Shown: positions 41,856 to 50,799, counted from the stretch's first letter. The stretch: 64,000 bases of DNA from Schumannella luteola (GCF_013408685.1 NZ_JACBZY010000001.1:3658001-3722000); one strand, 5' to 3'. Made by a program: numbers and translations. Notes: generated by a model not told the origin, from the letters alone.

Positions 41856-43007
41856 TCAGCTCGCCGCGACCCAACCGCGCGACGCAGCGGAGCGCTCGGC
41901 CGCATCCACCAGCTGGGCGGCGCGGCGGCCGTCGGCGACCGAGGGACCGTCCTGCTCGCCGGTCACGACCGAGCGCAGGAAGTGCGAGGCCTCGATCGTC
42001 TTGAGGTCGTCGAAGCCCATCGGGATGCCGGGGCCCGGCTGGAAGCGCGAGAACTCGCCGTCGGCGGGCCCGGCGAGCACGGTCGAGAAGCCGTAGAACT
42101 CGTCGTCGCGGGTGGCGATCTCGAGCTCGTTCATGCGGGTGAAGTCCCAGCGCAGCGTGCCGAGGGTGCCGTGCACCTCGAGGGTGTACTCCGACCGCGA
42201 GCCCGTCGAGACGCGGCTCGATTCGAAGACGCCGACGGCGCCGCCGGCGAAGTGGGCGATGATCGCGCTGTAGTCCTCGTTCTCGACCGTGCCGCGTTCG
42301 GTGCCGGCCTGGGCGGCGTGACCGACCGCATCCCCCGTGACGATCGGGCGCTCGGCGATGAAGATGCTCTGGTCGGCGACGAGCTCGGCGATCTCGCCGA
42401 CCACGTGCTCGGCCAGGTGGAAGCCGTGCGAGAGCAGGTCGCCCAGCACGCCGCTGCCCGCCCTCGCGCGGGCGTAGCGCCAGGTGAGGGGCGCCTCGGC
42501 GTCGGCGGAGTAGTCGGCCACGAACCCGACGCGCACGTTGGTGACCCGGCCGATGCGGCCCGAGCGCACCAGCTCGCGGGCGCGGGCGATGATCGGCGCG
42601 TGGCGGTAGCTGAAGCCGACCGCGGTCACGACGCCGGCCGCCGCAGCGGCATCTGCGATCTGCGTGCTCTCCTCGAGCGAGATTCCCATCGGCTTCTCGA
42701 TCCAGAACGGCTTGCCGGCCTCGGCCGCGGCGATCGCCATCTCGCGGTGCAGGAAGTTCGGGGCGCAGATCGAGACCGCGTCGACCTCGGGATCGGCGAT
42801 CACCTCGCGCCAGTCGGCGGTCGCGCGCTCGTAGCCGAGCTCCTCGACGGCGGCGCTCCGGCCGCTCTCGGCGACGTCGGCGGCGACGACGAGCCGCGGC
42901 CGGGCGCCCAGATCGGGGAACCGCTCGTGCACGTTGCGATAGGCGCGGGAATGGGCGCGGCCCATCCATCCGACGCTGATGAGGCCGATGCCGAGCTGAC
43001 GGGTCAT
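41856..43007 (-). CDS. Gfo/Idh/MocA-family oxidoreductase (first of two)
   Basis: 383 residues: an N-terminal Rossmann domain (SVGWMGRAHSRAYRN), the conserved EKPM at about 104-107, AVGFSYRHAP, and the C-terminal alpha/beta substrate domain (GSGVLGDLLSHGFHLAEHVVG). It is probably an NAD(P)-dependent sugar or inositol dehydrogenase. It follows the sugar porter by about 170 bases on the same strand but is transcribed toward the GH16 gene. Confidence 0.88.
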   Translation of the reverse strand: MTRQLGIGLISVGWMGRAHSRAYRNVHERFPDLGARPRLVVAADVAESGRSAAVEELGYERATADWREVIADPEVDAVSICAPNFLHREMAIAAAEAGKPFWIEKPMGISLEESTQIADAAAAAGVVTAVGFSYRHAPIIARARELVRSGRIGRVTNVRVGFVADYSADAEAPLTWRYARARAGSGVLGDLLSHGFHLAEHVVGEIAELVADQSIFIAERPIVTGDAVGHAAQAGTERGTVENEDYSAIIAHFAGGAVGVFESSRVSTGSRSEYTLEVHGTLGTLRWDFTRMNELEIATRDDEFYGFSTVLAGPADGEFSRFQPGPGIPMGFDDLKTIEASHFLRSVVTGEQDGPSVADGRRAAQLVDAAERSAASRGWVAAS

Positions 43008-43066
43008 GGGTTCTCCTGCGATGAGAGGTCGATGGTGGATGACGGAGGCGGAGGGAGTCGGCGCGA

Positions 43067-43111
43067 GTGGATGCGACGCGGGTGGCTGCGACGCGGGTGG
43101 CTGCGACGCGG
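43067..43111. repeat. 15-bp tandem repeat, three copies
   Basis: GTGGATGCGACGCGG is followed by two copies of GTGGCTGCGACGCGG, all in register in the gap between the sugar porter and the Gfo/Idh gene. No ORF use is supported. Confidence 0.85.
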
Positions 43112-43176
43112 ACCCGCACCGCCCAGCGCGAACGCCCGGAACCGAGACCGGCGCCGGGCGTTCGCGTCGATGGACC

Positions 43177-44634
43177 TCAGGCCGAGTGGCCCTTGCGGTT
43201 CTCGGGGAGGTAGATCGCGCCGGTCGACACGTCCTCCTCGAGGGCCTCGAGCGTGCGGCCGCGCGTCTCGGGCACCTGCGTGATGATGAAGATCAGGGCG
43301 AGCACCCCGACGCCGGCGAAGATGAAGAAGGTGCCGGTGATGCCGATCGAGGCGACGACGCTCGGGAAGAAGAGCCCGATGATCGCGTTCACGACCCAGA
43401 GGAACAGCACCGAGATGCCGATTCCGAGGCCGCGCATGTGCAGCGGGAAGATCTCCGAGAGCATGACCCAGACGGCCACGTTGAGGAAGGTCTGCATCGA
43501 GCCGACGAAGGCGACGACGAGGATCAGGATCACGAAGGGACGAGCCGGGTTGCCGGCCGGCAGCGCGATCGAGGCGATGCCGATCAGCAGGTGACTCACG
43601 GTCGTCAGCGAGAAGCCGATGATGAGCGTGCGGCGACGGTCGATGCGGTCCATCATCGCGAGGGCGATGAAGCCGCCGATCACGGCGATCACACCGGGCG
43701 CGACGTTGGCGATCAACGCGAAGCGCTCGGCGAAGCCGGCCTCGACGAGCACCGAGTTGCCGTAGTACATGATCGAGTTGATGCCGGTCAGCTGCTGGGC
43801 GACGCCCAGGCCGATGCCGACGAGCAGGATGCGCAGCAGCCACTTGTTGGTGATCACGCCGATGAAGCCGGTGCGCACCTGGCGCTTGTCCTCGTCGGCG
43901 ATGTTCTGCACCTCGGCGAGCTCGGCATCCGCACGACCCTCGGGGCGGATCGTCGAGAGCACGGCGCGCGCCTCGTCGATGCGGCCCTTCTCGACGAGCC
44001 AGCGCGGCGACTCGGGCATGCGCAGCATGCCGACGAACAGCGCGATCGCGGGCAGCGCGGCGACCGAGAGCATGATGCGCCAGACGCCGCCCTCCTCGCC
44101 CCAGATGTTGCCGATGATGGCGTTGACCACGAAGGCGGCGAGCTGGCCGATCACGATCATGATCTCGTTGCGGCCGGCGAGCGATCCGCGGATCTCGTAG
44201 GGCGCGAGCTCCGCGAGGAAGACGGGCACGACGGTGGAGGCGCCGCCGACGCCGAGTCCGAGCAGCACGCGGCCGGCGACCATGACGCCGAAGTCGGGGG
44301 CGACGACGCAGGTGACGGCGCCGACGAAGAAGAGCACGGCGAGGCCGATGATGATCTTGCGACGGCCGATCGCGTCGGAGATGCGGCCGCTCAGCACGGC
44401 GCCGAGGGCGGCGGCGAAGAGCAGCGAGCTGGTGACGATGCCCTCGGTGAGCGGCGTGAGGCCGAGCTCGACGGTCATCGGGCGCAGGGCGCCGTTGATC
44501 ACACCGGTGTCGTAGCCGAAGAGCAGCCCGCCGAAGGTGGCGACGAGTGCGACGGTTCCGAGGCGCTTGCGGTACGGACCAGGGGTGAGCGGGGGCAGCT
44601 CGGTTCTCGGACCAGAGGTCTGCGAGGCGGTCAT
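43177..44634 (-). CDS. MFS sugar porter (proton symporter type)
   Basis: 485 residues with 12 helices and the sugar-porter signatures GGLLFGYDTGVINGAL, GRISDAIGRRK, PESPRWLVEKGR, QQLTGINSIMYYG and PETRGRTLEALEED. It would import a hexose, pentose or inositol by proton symport. AAGGAG 5 bases before the ATG at 44634 sets the start; upstream ATGs lack a site. It is transcribed from the promoter at 44683-44721, just after lacI-type and before Gfo/Idh genes on the same strand. Confidence 0.92.
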   Translation of the reverse strand: MTASQTSGPRTELPPLTPGPYRKRLGTVALVATFGGLLFGYDTGVINGALRPMTVELGLTPLTEGIVTSSLLFAAALGAVLSGRISDAIGRRKIIIGLAVLFFVGAVTCVVAPDFGVMVAGRVLLGLGVGGASTVVPVFLAELAPYEIRGSLAGRNEIMIVIGQLAAFVVNAIIGNIWGEEGGVWRIMLSVAALPAIALFVGMLRMPESPRWLVEKGRIDEARAVLSTIRPEGRADAELAEVQNIADEDKRQVRTGFIGVITNKWLLRILLVGIGLGVAQQLTGINSIMYYGNSVLVEAGFAERFALIANVAPGVIAVIGGFIALAMMDRIDRRRTLIIGFSLTTVSHLLIGIASIALPAGNPARPFVILILVVAFVGSMQTFLNVAVWVMLSEIFPLHMRGLGIGISVLFLWVVNAIIGLFFPSVVASIGITGTFFIFAGVGVLALIFIITQVPETRGRTLEALEEDVSTGAIYLPENRKGHSA

Positions 44635-44682
44635 GAGACTCCTTCGTCTGGAACGGCCGCGGGCGTCAGCGGCCGTGTGGAC

Positions 44683-44721
44683 AGACTGCCGGATGTCCAT
44701 ATGTCCTGTCAATTAGACAGG
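44683..44721 (-). promoter_or_regulatory. Sugar-porter promoter with palindrome over the -35
   Basis: CCTGTC-AATTA-GACAGG (44705-44721) contains the minus-strand -35 TTGACA (44712-44707). A weak -10 CAGTCT (44688-44683) follows after 18 bases. A protein bound to the palindrome would occlude the -35. Confidence 0.5.
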
Positions 44722-44739
44722 TCAGATCTCGTCGAAGTC

Positions 44740-45762
44740 CTACAGGCGTCGCGCCGGACCTGTCGTGCCGCGCGGGATCAGTGTCGGCTCGAGCACGCGC
44801 CGCTCCCCCGCCGCGGGTCGTCCGCCGACCAGATCGCGCACCATCCGACCGACCTCGACCCCCATGTCGTACGAGCGGTCGTCGACCGTGGTCAGGTCGA
44901 TGACCCCGCTCGCCGCGATCTCGGTGCTGTCGTAACCCGCGACCGACAGCTGCTCGGGAACCCGGATGCCCAGCTCGCGCGCAGCCCCCAGCACGCCGAT
45001 CGCCATGAGGTCGTTCGCGCCGAAGACGGCCGTGAGCTCCGGATGGGCGCGCAGCAGGCCGAGCGCGGCCGCCCGCCCCTCCGCCTCGGTGGCGGCGCCG
45101 TCGTGCTCGACCACGATCACCTCGCCGCCGCCCGCGGCGACCGCTGCGACGAAGCTCGCCCGACGCGCGGCGCCGGCTCCGCCGGCGACCGCGAGGTGGC
45201 CGATGCGACGGTGGCCGAGGGCGAGCAGGTGCTCGGCGACGAGCCGCGCCCCGGCGGCGTCGTCGTTGGCCACGCCGTCGACGCCCTCGGGCATGTCGAG
45301 CCGCGTCCCGGCGACGACGAGCGGCGGCGCCACCGCGGTCGTGAGGGTGCGCCCGGTCAGCGACGGCGGCAGGTCGCGCGCGACGACGATCGCGTCGGCG
45401 CGCAGCGAGAGCAGCGCATCCACCGACCGCCGCAGCGCCTCGGTGTCGGTCGCGCCGGCCGTGTCGACCACCGAGACCCGGTAGCCGTCGCGCGCGAGCT
45501 CGCCCTCGAGCCCGCGCAGCAGATCGACGAACCAGGTGTTGGCGTAGTCGTCGATGAGCACCGCGATGGTCTCGGTGCGGCCCGATGCCAGCTCGGAGGC
45601 GGCCCGGCTGGGGCGGTATCCCAGCTCGGCGATCGCCGTCTCGACGGCCTCGCGCGAGGCGTCGCTGACCTTGTCCGAGCCGCGCAGCACGAGCGACACG
45701 AGCGATCGGGAGACCCCGGCGACGCGGGCGACGTCGTAGATCGTCGGTCGCTTCTCGCTCAT
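44740..45762 (-). CDS. LacI-family transcriptional regulator
   Basis: 340 residues: N-terminal helix-turn-helix (TIYDVARVAGVSRSLVSLVL) and hinge (ELGYRPSRAASELASGRT), then a periplasmic-binding-like sensor domain (VLIDDYANTWFVDLLRGLE, VFGANDLMAIGVL, VAGYDSTEIA). It is divergent from the Gfo/Idh-isomerase operon and upstream of the sugar porter on its own strand. The perfect palindrome at 45824-45839 is of the LacI type and is its likely operator. Confidence 0.92.
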   Translation of the reverse strand: MSEKRPTIYDVARVAGVSRSLVSLVLRGSDKVSDASREAVETAIAELGYRPSRAASELASGRTETIAVLIDDYANTWFVDLLRGLEGELARDGYRVSVVDTAGATDTEALRRSVDALLSLRADAIVVARDLPPSLTGRTLTTAVAPPLVVAGTRLDMPEGVDGVANDDAAGARLVAEHLLALGHRRIGHLAVAGGAGAARRASFVAAVAAGGGEVIVVEHDGAATEAEGRAAALGLLRAHPELTAVFGANDLMAIGVLGAARELGIRVPEQLSVAGYDSTEIAASGVIDLTTVDDRSYDMGVEVGRMVRDLVGGRPAAGERRVLEPTLIPRGTTGPARRL

Positions 45763-45786
45763 GAGCGAATCACCTGTTTCGACGTA

Positions 45787-45816
45787 TTGACCTGACATGG
45801 AAAGCGTGTCTATCCT
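45787..45816 (+). promoter_or_regulatory. Promoter of the Gfo/Idh-isomerase operon
   Basis: TTGACC (45787-45792), 18 bases, then TATCCT (45811-45816). The operator starts 8 bases after the -10, at the expected transcription start. Confidence 0.6.
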
Positions 45817-45823
45817 ACCGATC

Positions 45824-45839
45824 GTTGGAGCGCTCCAAC
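45824..45839. promoter_or_regulatory. LacI-type operator GTTGGAGCGCTCCAAC
   Basis: A perfect 16-bp palindrome with the central CG characteristic of LacI/GalR operators, overlapping the expected start of transcription. Confidence 0.85.
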
Positions 45840-45903
45840 AGTTCGACACATCGGGATGCCGCAGCACCGCGCCGGCGTCAGCCACCACGACCAGGAGAGA
45901 CCC

Positions 45904-47100
45904 TTGAGCACGAACGACATCGGCGTCGCCGTCATCGGAGCGGGCATGGCCGGCAAGGCCCACGCCGCCGCCTACCGCACCGCCCCCACCCTGTTCCAGA
46001 GCGTGCTGCCGCCCGTGCGGCTCGTCTCGATTGCCGACGCCTACGAGCCCCTCGCCGAAGCCGGCGCCCGCCGCTTCGGCTACGAGCGCCACGACACCTC
46101 CTGGCAGTCCATCGCCGAGGCGGATGACATCGACGTCGTCAGCGTCGTCGTCGCCAACCACCTGCACCGCGAGATCGTCGAGGGCCTGCTCGCCGCCGGC
46201 AAGCACGTGCTCTGCGAGAAGCCGCTCAGCGACACCATCGAGAGCGCCCGCGCCATGGCCGAGGCCGCCCGCACCGCATCCACCGTCGCCCGGGTCGGCT
46301 TCACCTACCGCCGTGCGCCCGGCGTCGCCTTCCTGCGTCAGCTCGTGCAGGACGGCACGCTCGGCGAGATCTTCCACGTCAGCGGCCGCTACCTCACCGA
46401 CTACGCCGCCGATCCGAACACCGCCATCAGCTGGCGGTTCAAGGGCGACCCCGGCTCGGGCGCCCTCGCCGACGTGGGCAGCCACGTCGCCTACCTCACC
46501 GAGTTCATCGGCGGACCCGTCGCCAGTGTCAGCGGCGGCCGTTTCGCCACCGTCATCCCGCAGCGCCCGAAGCCGCTCGGCGCCGTCTCGGGCCACGGCG
46601 TCACCGCCGTGAGCGACGAGCTCGACACGGTCGAGAACGACGACTACGCCACCTTCTCGGTCGGCTACGCCTCGGGCGCGGCCGGCAGCGTCGAGGTCTC
46701 GCGCGTCGCCGCCGGCTTCGCCAACGGCCTCGTGCTCGAGGTCTACGGCTCGAAGGGCTCCGCCCGCTGGGAGCAGCACACCCCCAGCGAGGTGCACCTG
46801 TTCCTGCATGAGGGACCGGCCGACCAGCGCGGCGAGCGCCGCATCCTGCTCGGCGGAGCGCACCCGTACGTCGCCGGCGGCGCGCCGATCGACGTGCAGG
46901 GCGTCGGCTTCGGCCAGAACGAGGGCTTCGCCGTGCAGGCCCGTGCGTTCCTGGATGAGGTCGCCGGCCTGCCCGAGGCCGACTCGCTGCCGCGCAACGC
47001 GAGCTTCGACGACGGCGTGCGCAACATGGTGCTGCTCGACTCGGTCGCTCAGTCGGCCGCGCAGGACGGCGCGAGCGTCAGCATCCCCGCTGCGGTCTGA
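45904..47100 (+). CDS. Gfo/Idh/MocA-family oxidoreductase (second of two)
   Basis: 398 residues: Rossmann motif VIGAGMAGKAHAAAYR, EKPLSDTIESARAMAE, VGFTYRRAPG and GSGALADVGSHVAYLTEFIGG. The start is TTG at 45904: AGGAG precedes it by 7 bases, whereas the in-frame ATG at 45856 has no site and would add a non-conserved segment. It is the first gene of a LacI-controlled operon with a sugar isomerase. It is probably an NAD-dependent sugar or inositol dehydrogenase. Confidence 0.9.
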   Translation: MSTNDIGVAVIGAGMAGKAHAAAYRTAPTLFQSVLPPVRLVSIADAYEPLAEAGARRFGYERHDTSWQSIAEADDIDVVSVVVANHLHREIVEGLLAAGKHVLCEKPLSDTIESARAMAEAARTASTVARVGFTYRRAPGVAFLRQLVQDGTLGEIFHVSGRYLTDYAADPNTAISWRFKGDPGSGALADVGSHVAYLTEFIGGPVASVSGGRFATVIPQRPKPLGAVSGHGVTAVSDELDTVENDDYATFSVGYASGAAGSVEVSRVAAGFANGLVLEVYGSKGSARWEQHTPSEVHLFLHEGPADQRGERRILLGGAHPYVAGGAPIDVQGVGFGQNEGFAVQARAFLDEVAGLPEADSLPRNASFDDGVRNMVLLDSVAQSAAQDGASVSIPAAV

Positions 47101-47154
47101 CCGCGGTCACGACTCCCGATCGACACGAATCACCCACGACAGGAAGACCCGACC

Positions 47155-48162
47155 ATGCGACTCGGTCTCTACAACGCCATCCTCCACGACCGCACTCTGC
47201 CCGAGGCGATCAAGGTCGTCGCCGATCTCGGCCTCACCGGTCTCGAGCTGAACTCGGGCGGCTTCCTGCCGGCCGTGCACATCCCGACGATCGACGACAT
47301 CCTCGTCAGCGACGCCGCGCGCGACGACTTCCTCGGCCTGTTCGAGGGCACCGGCGTCCAGCCAGCCGGCCTCAACGCCAACGGCAACCCGCTGCACCCC
47401 AACCCGGTCATCGGCGAGAAGCACGCGGAGGACATCCGCCGTTCGATCCGCCTCGCCGCGCGCCTCGGCCAGACCCGCCTGGTGACCATGTCGGGCCTGC
47501 CGGGCGGCGAGCCCGGCGCGACGGTGCCGAACTGGATCGTCAACGCCTGGAACTCGGCCGCGCTCGACGTGCTCGACTACCAGTGGAGGATCGCCGCCGA
47601 CTTCTGGCGCGAGACCGACCGCCTGGCCGCCGATCACGGCGTCAAGGTCGCGCTCGAGCTGCACCCGCAGAACCTCGTGTTCAACACGCGCGACGTCCAC
47701 AAGCTCGTCGAGCTGACCGGCGCTACGCACGTGGGCGTCGAGCTCGACGCCTCGCACCTGTTCTGGCAGCAGATGGACCCGGTGGCGGTCGTGCGCGAGC
47801 TCGGCCCGCTCGTCTTCCACGCCGCCGCGAAGGATGTGCGCGTCAACGCCGAGACCGCCGCACTGCAGGGCGTGCTCGACAACGGCTTCCGCCGCCTCGA
47901 CCCGAGCGAGAACCGCACCAACCTGGGCGGCGACGAGTGGGCGAACGAGTGGCCGAAGCCGGCCGCGTGGGACTTCGTCGCCCTCGGCAAGGGGCACGAC
48001 ACCGCGTACTGGACCGAGTTCCTGCGCGCGCTGCACGAGGTCGACCCCGAGATGCTCGTCAACATCGAGCACGAGGATGTCGAGCTCGGCCGCATCGAGG
48101 GCATCGAGGTCGCCGCGACCGTGCTCAAGGACGCCGACGCGGCCCTGCAGGCGTCGCTCTGA
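47155..48162 (+). CDS. Sugar phosphate isomerase/epimerase (AP endonuclease-2-type TIM barrel)
   Basis: 335 residues: an eight-stranded TIM-barrel pattern with metal-binding acids and histidines in LGLTGLELNSGG, VALELHPQNLVF, VGVELDASHLFWQ, FHAAAKDVRV and VNIEHEDVEL. Gfo/Idh plus this barrel is a common pair in inositol and keto-sugar catabolism, oxidation followed by isomerisation. AGGAAG precedes the ATG. It ends before a strong hairpin. Confidence 0.9.
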   Translation: MRLGLYNAILHDRTLPEAIKVVADLGLTGLELNSGGFLPAVHIPTIDDILVSDAARDDFLGLFEGTGVQPAGLNANGNPLHPNPVIGEKHAEDIRRSIRLAARLGQTRLVTMSGLPGGEPGATVPNWIVNAWNSAALDVLDYQWRIAADFWRETDRLAADHGVKVALELHPQNLVFNTRDVHKLVELTGATHVGVELDASHLFWQQMDPVAVVRELGPLVFHAAAKDVRVNAETAALQGVLDNGFRRLDPSENRTNLGGDEWANEWPKPAAWDFVALGKGHDTAYWTEFLRALHEVDPEMLVNIEHEDVELGRIEGIEVAATVLKDADAALQASL

Positions 48163-48195
48163 TCCTGAGCTGATCCCGCCGAGCGCGGGTCTGCG

Positions 48196-48231
48196 TTCCG
48201 AGCGCCGGGTGTCATTACCCCGCGCTCGGAA
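48196..48231. terminator. Bidirectional hairpin terminator
   Basis: TTCCGAGCGC-C-GGGT / ACCC-C-GCGCTCGGAA with loop GTCATT: 14 pairs and one C-C mismatch, between the converging isomerase and aldo/keto reductase genes. Confidence 0.8.
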
Positions 48232-48254
48232 CCCGGGCCCGCGCTCGAGCCGTC

Positions 48255-49277
48255 TCAGGCGGCGCTGCGCTCCGCGAGCGGGCGGCGGCGCAGGCCGGCA
48301 TCCAGCACCTCGGGCGCCTGGTAGCTCATGTCGAGCCGCGTGACGTCGGTGCCGGGCGCGACGATCGCGTCGATCGCATCCAGGGTCGCGTCGTCGAGCC
48401 GCACCTCGCTCGCGGCGAGCAGGTCGTCGAGCTGGGCCTCGGTGCGCGGTCCGATGATCGCGCTCGTCACGCCCGGGTGCGCGAGCACGAAGCCCAGCGC
48501 GAGGTGCGTCAGCGACAGCCCCGCCTGCTCGGCGACGGGGATGAGCTGCTCGATGACGTCGAGACGGCGCTCGTCGCGCAGGTACGAGAACGGCATCTGC
48601 GAGCGGTGCGTCTCGATCGGCTGCCCCTTGCGGTAGCGGCCGGTGAGCTGGCCGCCGCCGAGCGGGCTGTAGACGAGCGTGCCCATCCCGTACTTCTGGG
48701 CGAGGGGCAGGATCTCGCCCTCGATCGAGCGGTTGAGGATCGAGTAGGTCGGCTGCTCGGTGCGGAAGCGCTCGAAGCCGCGGCGCTCGCTCATCCACTG
48801 CGCCTCGACGATCTGCGAGGCGGGGAAGCTCGACGTGCCGATCGCGCGCACCTTGCCCGAGCGCACGAGGTCGGTGAGGGCCGAGAGGGTCTCGTCGATG
48901 TCGACGCTCGGGTCGGGTCGGTGCACCTGGTAGAGGTCGATGCGGTCGGTCTGCAGCTTGCGCAGCGAGTCCTCGACGGCGGTCATGATCCAGCGACGCG
49001 AGTTGCCGCGCCGGTTCGGGTCCTCGCCCATCGGGCCGTGGAACTTGGTGGCCAGCACGACGTCGTCGCGGCGGCCCTTCAGCGCGAGGCCGACGACCTC
49101 CTCCGAGTCGGCGTACATGTCGGCGGTGTCGACGAAGTTGATGCCGGCATCGAGGGAGCGGTGGATGATGCGGGTCGCCTCGTCGCGGTCGGCGGTGCCG
49201 AAGCCGCCGAGCGACATGGCGCCGAGCGCGAAGGGGCTGACCTTGATTCCGGTTCGACCGAGGGTGCGGTGCTGCAT
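48255..49277 (-). CDS. Aldo/keto reductase
   Basis: 340 residues: catalytic tetrad Asp50, Tyr55 (FVDTADMYADSE), Lys78 (LATKFHGP) and His119 (LYQVHRPDP), with the C-terminal NADPH site AIIGPRTEAQLDDLLAA. Length and motifs fit the YakC/YdhF-like bacterial group; the substrate is not known. AAGGAA precedes the ATG. It is divergent from a TetR gene with several GGAAC palindromes between, so it is probably induced by the TetR ligand. Confidence 0.9.
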   Translation of the reverse strand: MQHRTLGRTGIKVSPFALGAMSLGGFGTADRDEATRIIHRSLDAGINFVDTADMYADSEEVVGLALKGRRDDVVLATKFHGPMGEDPNRRGNSRRWIMTAVEDSLRKLQTDRIDLYQVHRPDPSVDIDETLSALTDLVRSGKVRAIGTSSFPASQIVEAQWMSERRGFERFRTEQPTYSILNRSIEGEILPLAQKYGMGTLVYSPLGGGQLTGRYRKGQPIETHRSQMPFSYLRDERRLDVIEQLIPVAEQAGLSLTHLALGFVLAHPGVTSAIIGPRTEAQLDDLLAASEVRLDDATLDAIDAIVAPGTDVTRLDMSYQAPEVLDAGLRRRPLAERSAA

Positions 49278-49329
49278 GGGTGTTCCTTCACCTGGAGTGG
49301 ATGCGATCCGGCGGGCTATCATCGGATAA

Positions 49330-49368
49330 CCGGAACCGCATTCCGGAACTATACGGAACGTTGTTCCG
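49330..49368. promoter_or_regulatory. TetR operator cluster: CCGGAA-N5-TTCCGG and CGGAAC-GTT-GTTCCG
   Basis: Two perfect inverted repeats (49330-49346 and 49354-49368), with TTCCGGAA (49341-49348) between, share the half-site GGAAC/GTTCC and fill the gap between the divergent aldo/keto reductase and tetR-type starts. Confidence 0.65.
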
Positions 49369-49385
49369 GTTTTGCAAGGAGCCCC

Positions 49386-50000
49386 ATGTCCGCATCCCCT
49401 CCGGTGTCCGACTCGAGCGCGCCCCCGAGCACGCCGGCGTCGGCCCGCCGGCCCCGCGCCGACGCCCAGCGCAACCTCGCGACGGTGGTCGCCGCCGCGA
49501 AGGAGGTCTTCGCCGAGAGCGGCGTGGATGCGCCCATGCGCGAGATCGCCGCGCGCGCCGGGGTCGGCGTCGGCACCATCTACCGCCACTTCCCGCAGCG
49601 CTCCGATCTCGTCAAGGCCGTCTTCACGACCGAGGTGGATGCAGCGGCCGCCGACGCCCCCGCGATCGCCGCGGCGCACTCCCCCGGCGACGCGGTCGCC
49701 GCCTGGCTCGTGCGCTACACCCGCTTCGTCGCCGCCAAGCGCGGGCTCGGGGCAGCGCTTCACTCCGGCGACACCGCCTATGCGGCACTGCCCGACTACT
49801 TCCTCGGCACGCTCGGACCGGTGCTGCGCGGCCTGCTCGACAGCGCCGAGGCGGCGGGTGAGATCCGTGCCGGCATCGAGCCCGAGGATCTGCTCGTCGC
49901 GGTCTCCCGCCTCAGCTCGGGTCAGGACGCCGCCCAGTCGGAGCGCCTCGTGCACCTGCTCGTCGACGGCCTGCGCTACGGCGCGGGGAGCTCGCGATGA
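49386..50000 (+). CDS. TetR-family transcriptional regulator
   Basis: 204 residues: a disordered Ser/Pro/Ala N-terminus of about 25, a TetR helix-turn-helix (AAKEVFAESGVDAPMREIAA, RAGVGVGTIYRHFPQRSDL), and a helical ligand domain typical of the SbtR-like group (FVAAKRGLGAALHSG). AAGGAG 4 bases before the ATG supports the start. It is divergent from the aldo/keto reductase and coupled by 4 bases to a GntR gene, an unusual two-regulator operon. Confidence 0.9.
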   Translation: MSASPPVSDSSAPPSTPASARRPRADAQRNLATVVAAAKEVFAESGVDAPMREIAARAGVGVGTIYRHFPQRSDLVKAVFTTEVDAAAADAPAIAAAHSPGDAVAAWLVRYTRFVAAKRGLGAALHSGDTAYAALPDYFLGTLGPVLRGLLDSAEAAGEIRAGIEPEDLLVAVSRLSSGQDAAQSERLVHLLVDGLRYGAGSSR

Positions 50001-50740
50001 GCAGGCCGAGACGGGCGCTGATCCGCTCGTCCCCGATCCCGCTGCACGAACAGCTCGCGCGCATCCTCCGCGGCCGCATCGTGAGCGGCGACTGGGGACC
50101 CGGCCAGCGCATCCCCTCGGAGAACGAGCTCGCGCTGGATTTCGGCATCAGCCGTATGACGGCGCGCCAGGTGCTCGTCCGGCTCAGCGACGAGGGCCTG
50201 CTTCGGCGTGTGCAGGGCAAGGGCACCTACGTCGCCGGCGATGACTCGTCGCGCAACGGGGCCGAGGATCATGTCGGCATCCGCGCACGGCTCGAACGCC
50301 AGCATCCTGATGCCGCGGTCGAGGGCATCGACGTCGCGCGTGTCTCGGCCGAGCCCGATGTCGTTCGCGCTCTTCGCCTCGAGCCGACGGCGACCGTGCA
50401 CCGCGTGAGCTGGATTCGACGGTCGGGAGCTGTCCCTGTCAGCGCAGGCGAGATCTTCGTGCCCGACCATCCCGTCGCCGATATCCCCGACGACATCTCG
50501 CTAGCCCGATTGCCTCCCGCCCTCGCCGCTCAGCACGGCCGCAGTGTCGACACCGTCACCGAGGTCCTTCACGCTGCCGTTTCGACCGCGCCGCTGTCCG
50601 ATCTCCTCGGCATAACCGACGGCGCCCCCCTGCTGGTCGTCGAACAGACGATGACAGCGCACGAGGCCGCGCCGGTCGAGTACAGCCGAACCTTTTTCCG
50701 CGGCGACCTGGTCAGGTGGGAGACGACGACGCACTTCTGA
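49997..50740 (+). CDS. GntR-family regulator, HutC/UTRA subfamily
   Basis: 247 residues: winged helix (PLHEQLARILRGRIVSGDWG, SENELALDFGISRMTARQVL, VQGKGTYVA) and a UTRA effector domain (VHRVSWIRRSGAVPVSAGEI, LLVVEQTMTAHEAAPVEYSR, then FFRGDLVRWE). UTRA domains bind amino-sugar or histidine-pathway ligands. Codon usage here is slightly less GC-biased than in neighbours, a weak hint of separate origin. No sugar genes lie directly downstream; the nearest is the converging GMC operon. Confidence 0.9.
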   Translation: MSRPRRALIRSSPIPLHEQLARILRGRIVSGDWGPGQRIPSENELALDFGISRMTARQVLVRLSDEGLLRRVQGKGTYVAGDDSSRNGAEDHVGIRARLERQHPDAAVEGIDVARVSAEPDVVRALRLEPTATVHRVSWIRRSGAVPVSAGEIFVPDHPVADIPDDISLARLPPALAAQHGRSVDTVTEVLHAAVSTAPLSDLLGITDGAPLLVVEQTMTAHEAAPVEYSRTFFRGDLVRWETTTHF

Positions 50741-50799
50741 GCCGTCGTGCTCCGTCAATTCCATCGGAATCCCGGCTACATGATCGATCTCTGATCGTG

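Noticed and set aside
45856-45903. ATG 45856 as start of the second Gfo/Idh protein
   Set aside because: It has no ribosome site and adds a non-conserved segment; TTG 45904 has AGGAG at 7 bases directly before the Rossmann fold.
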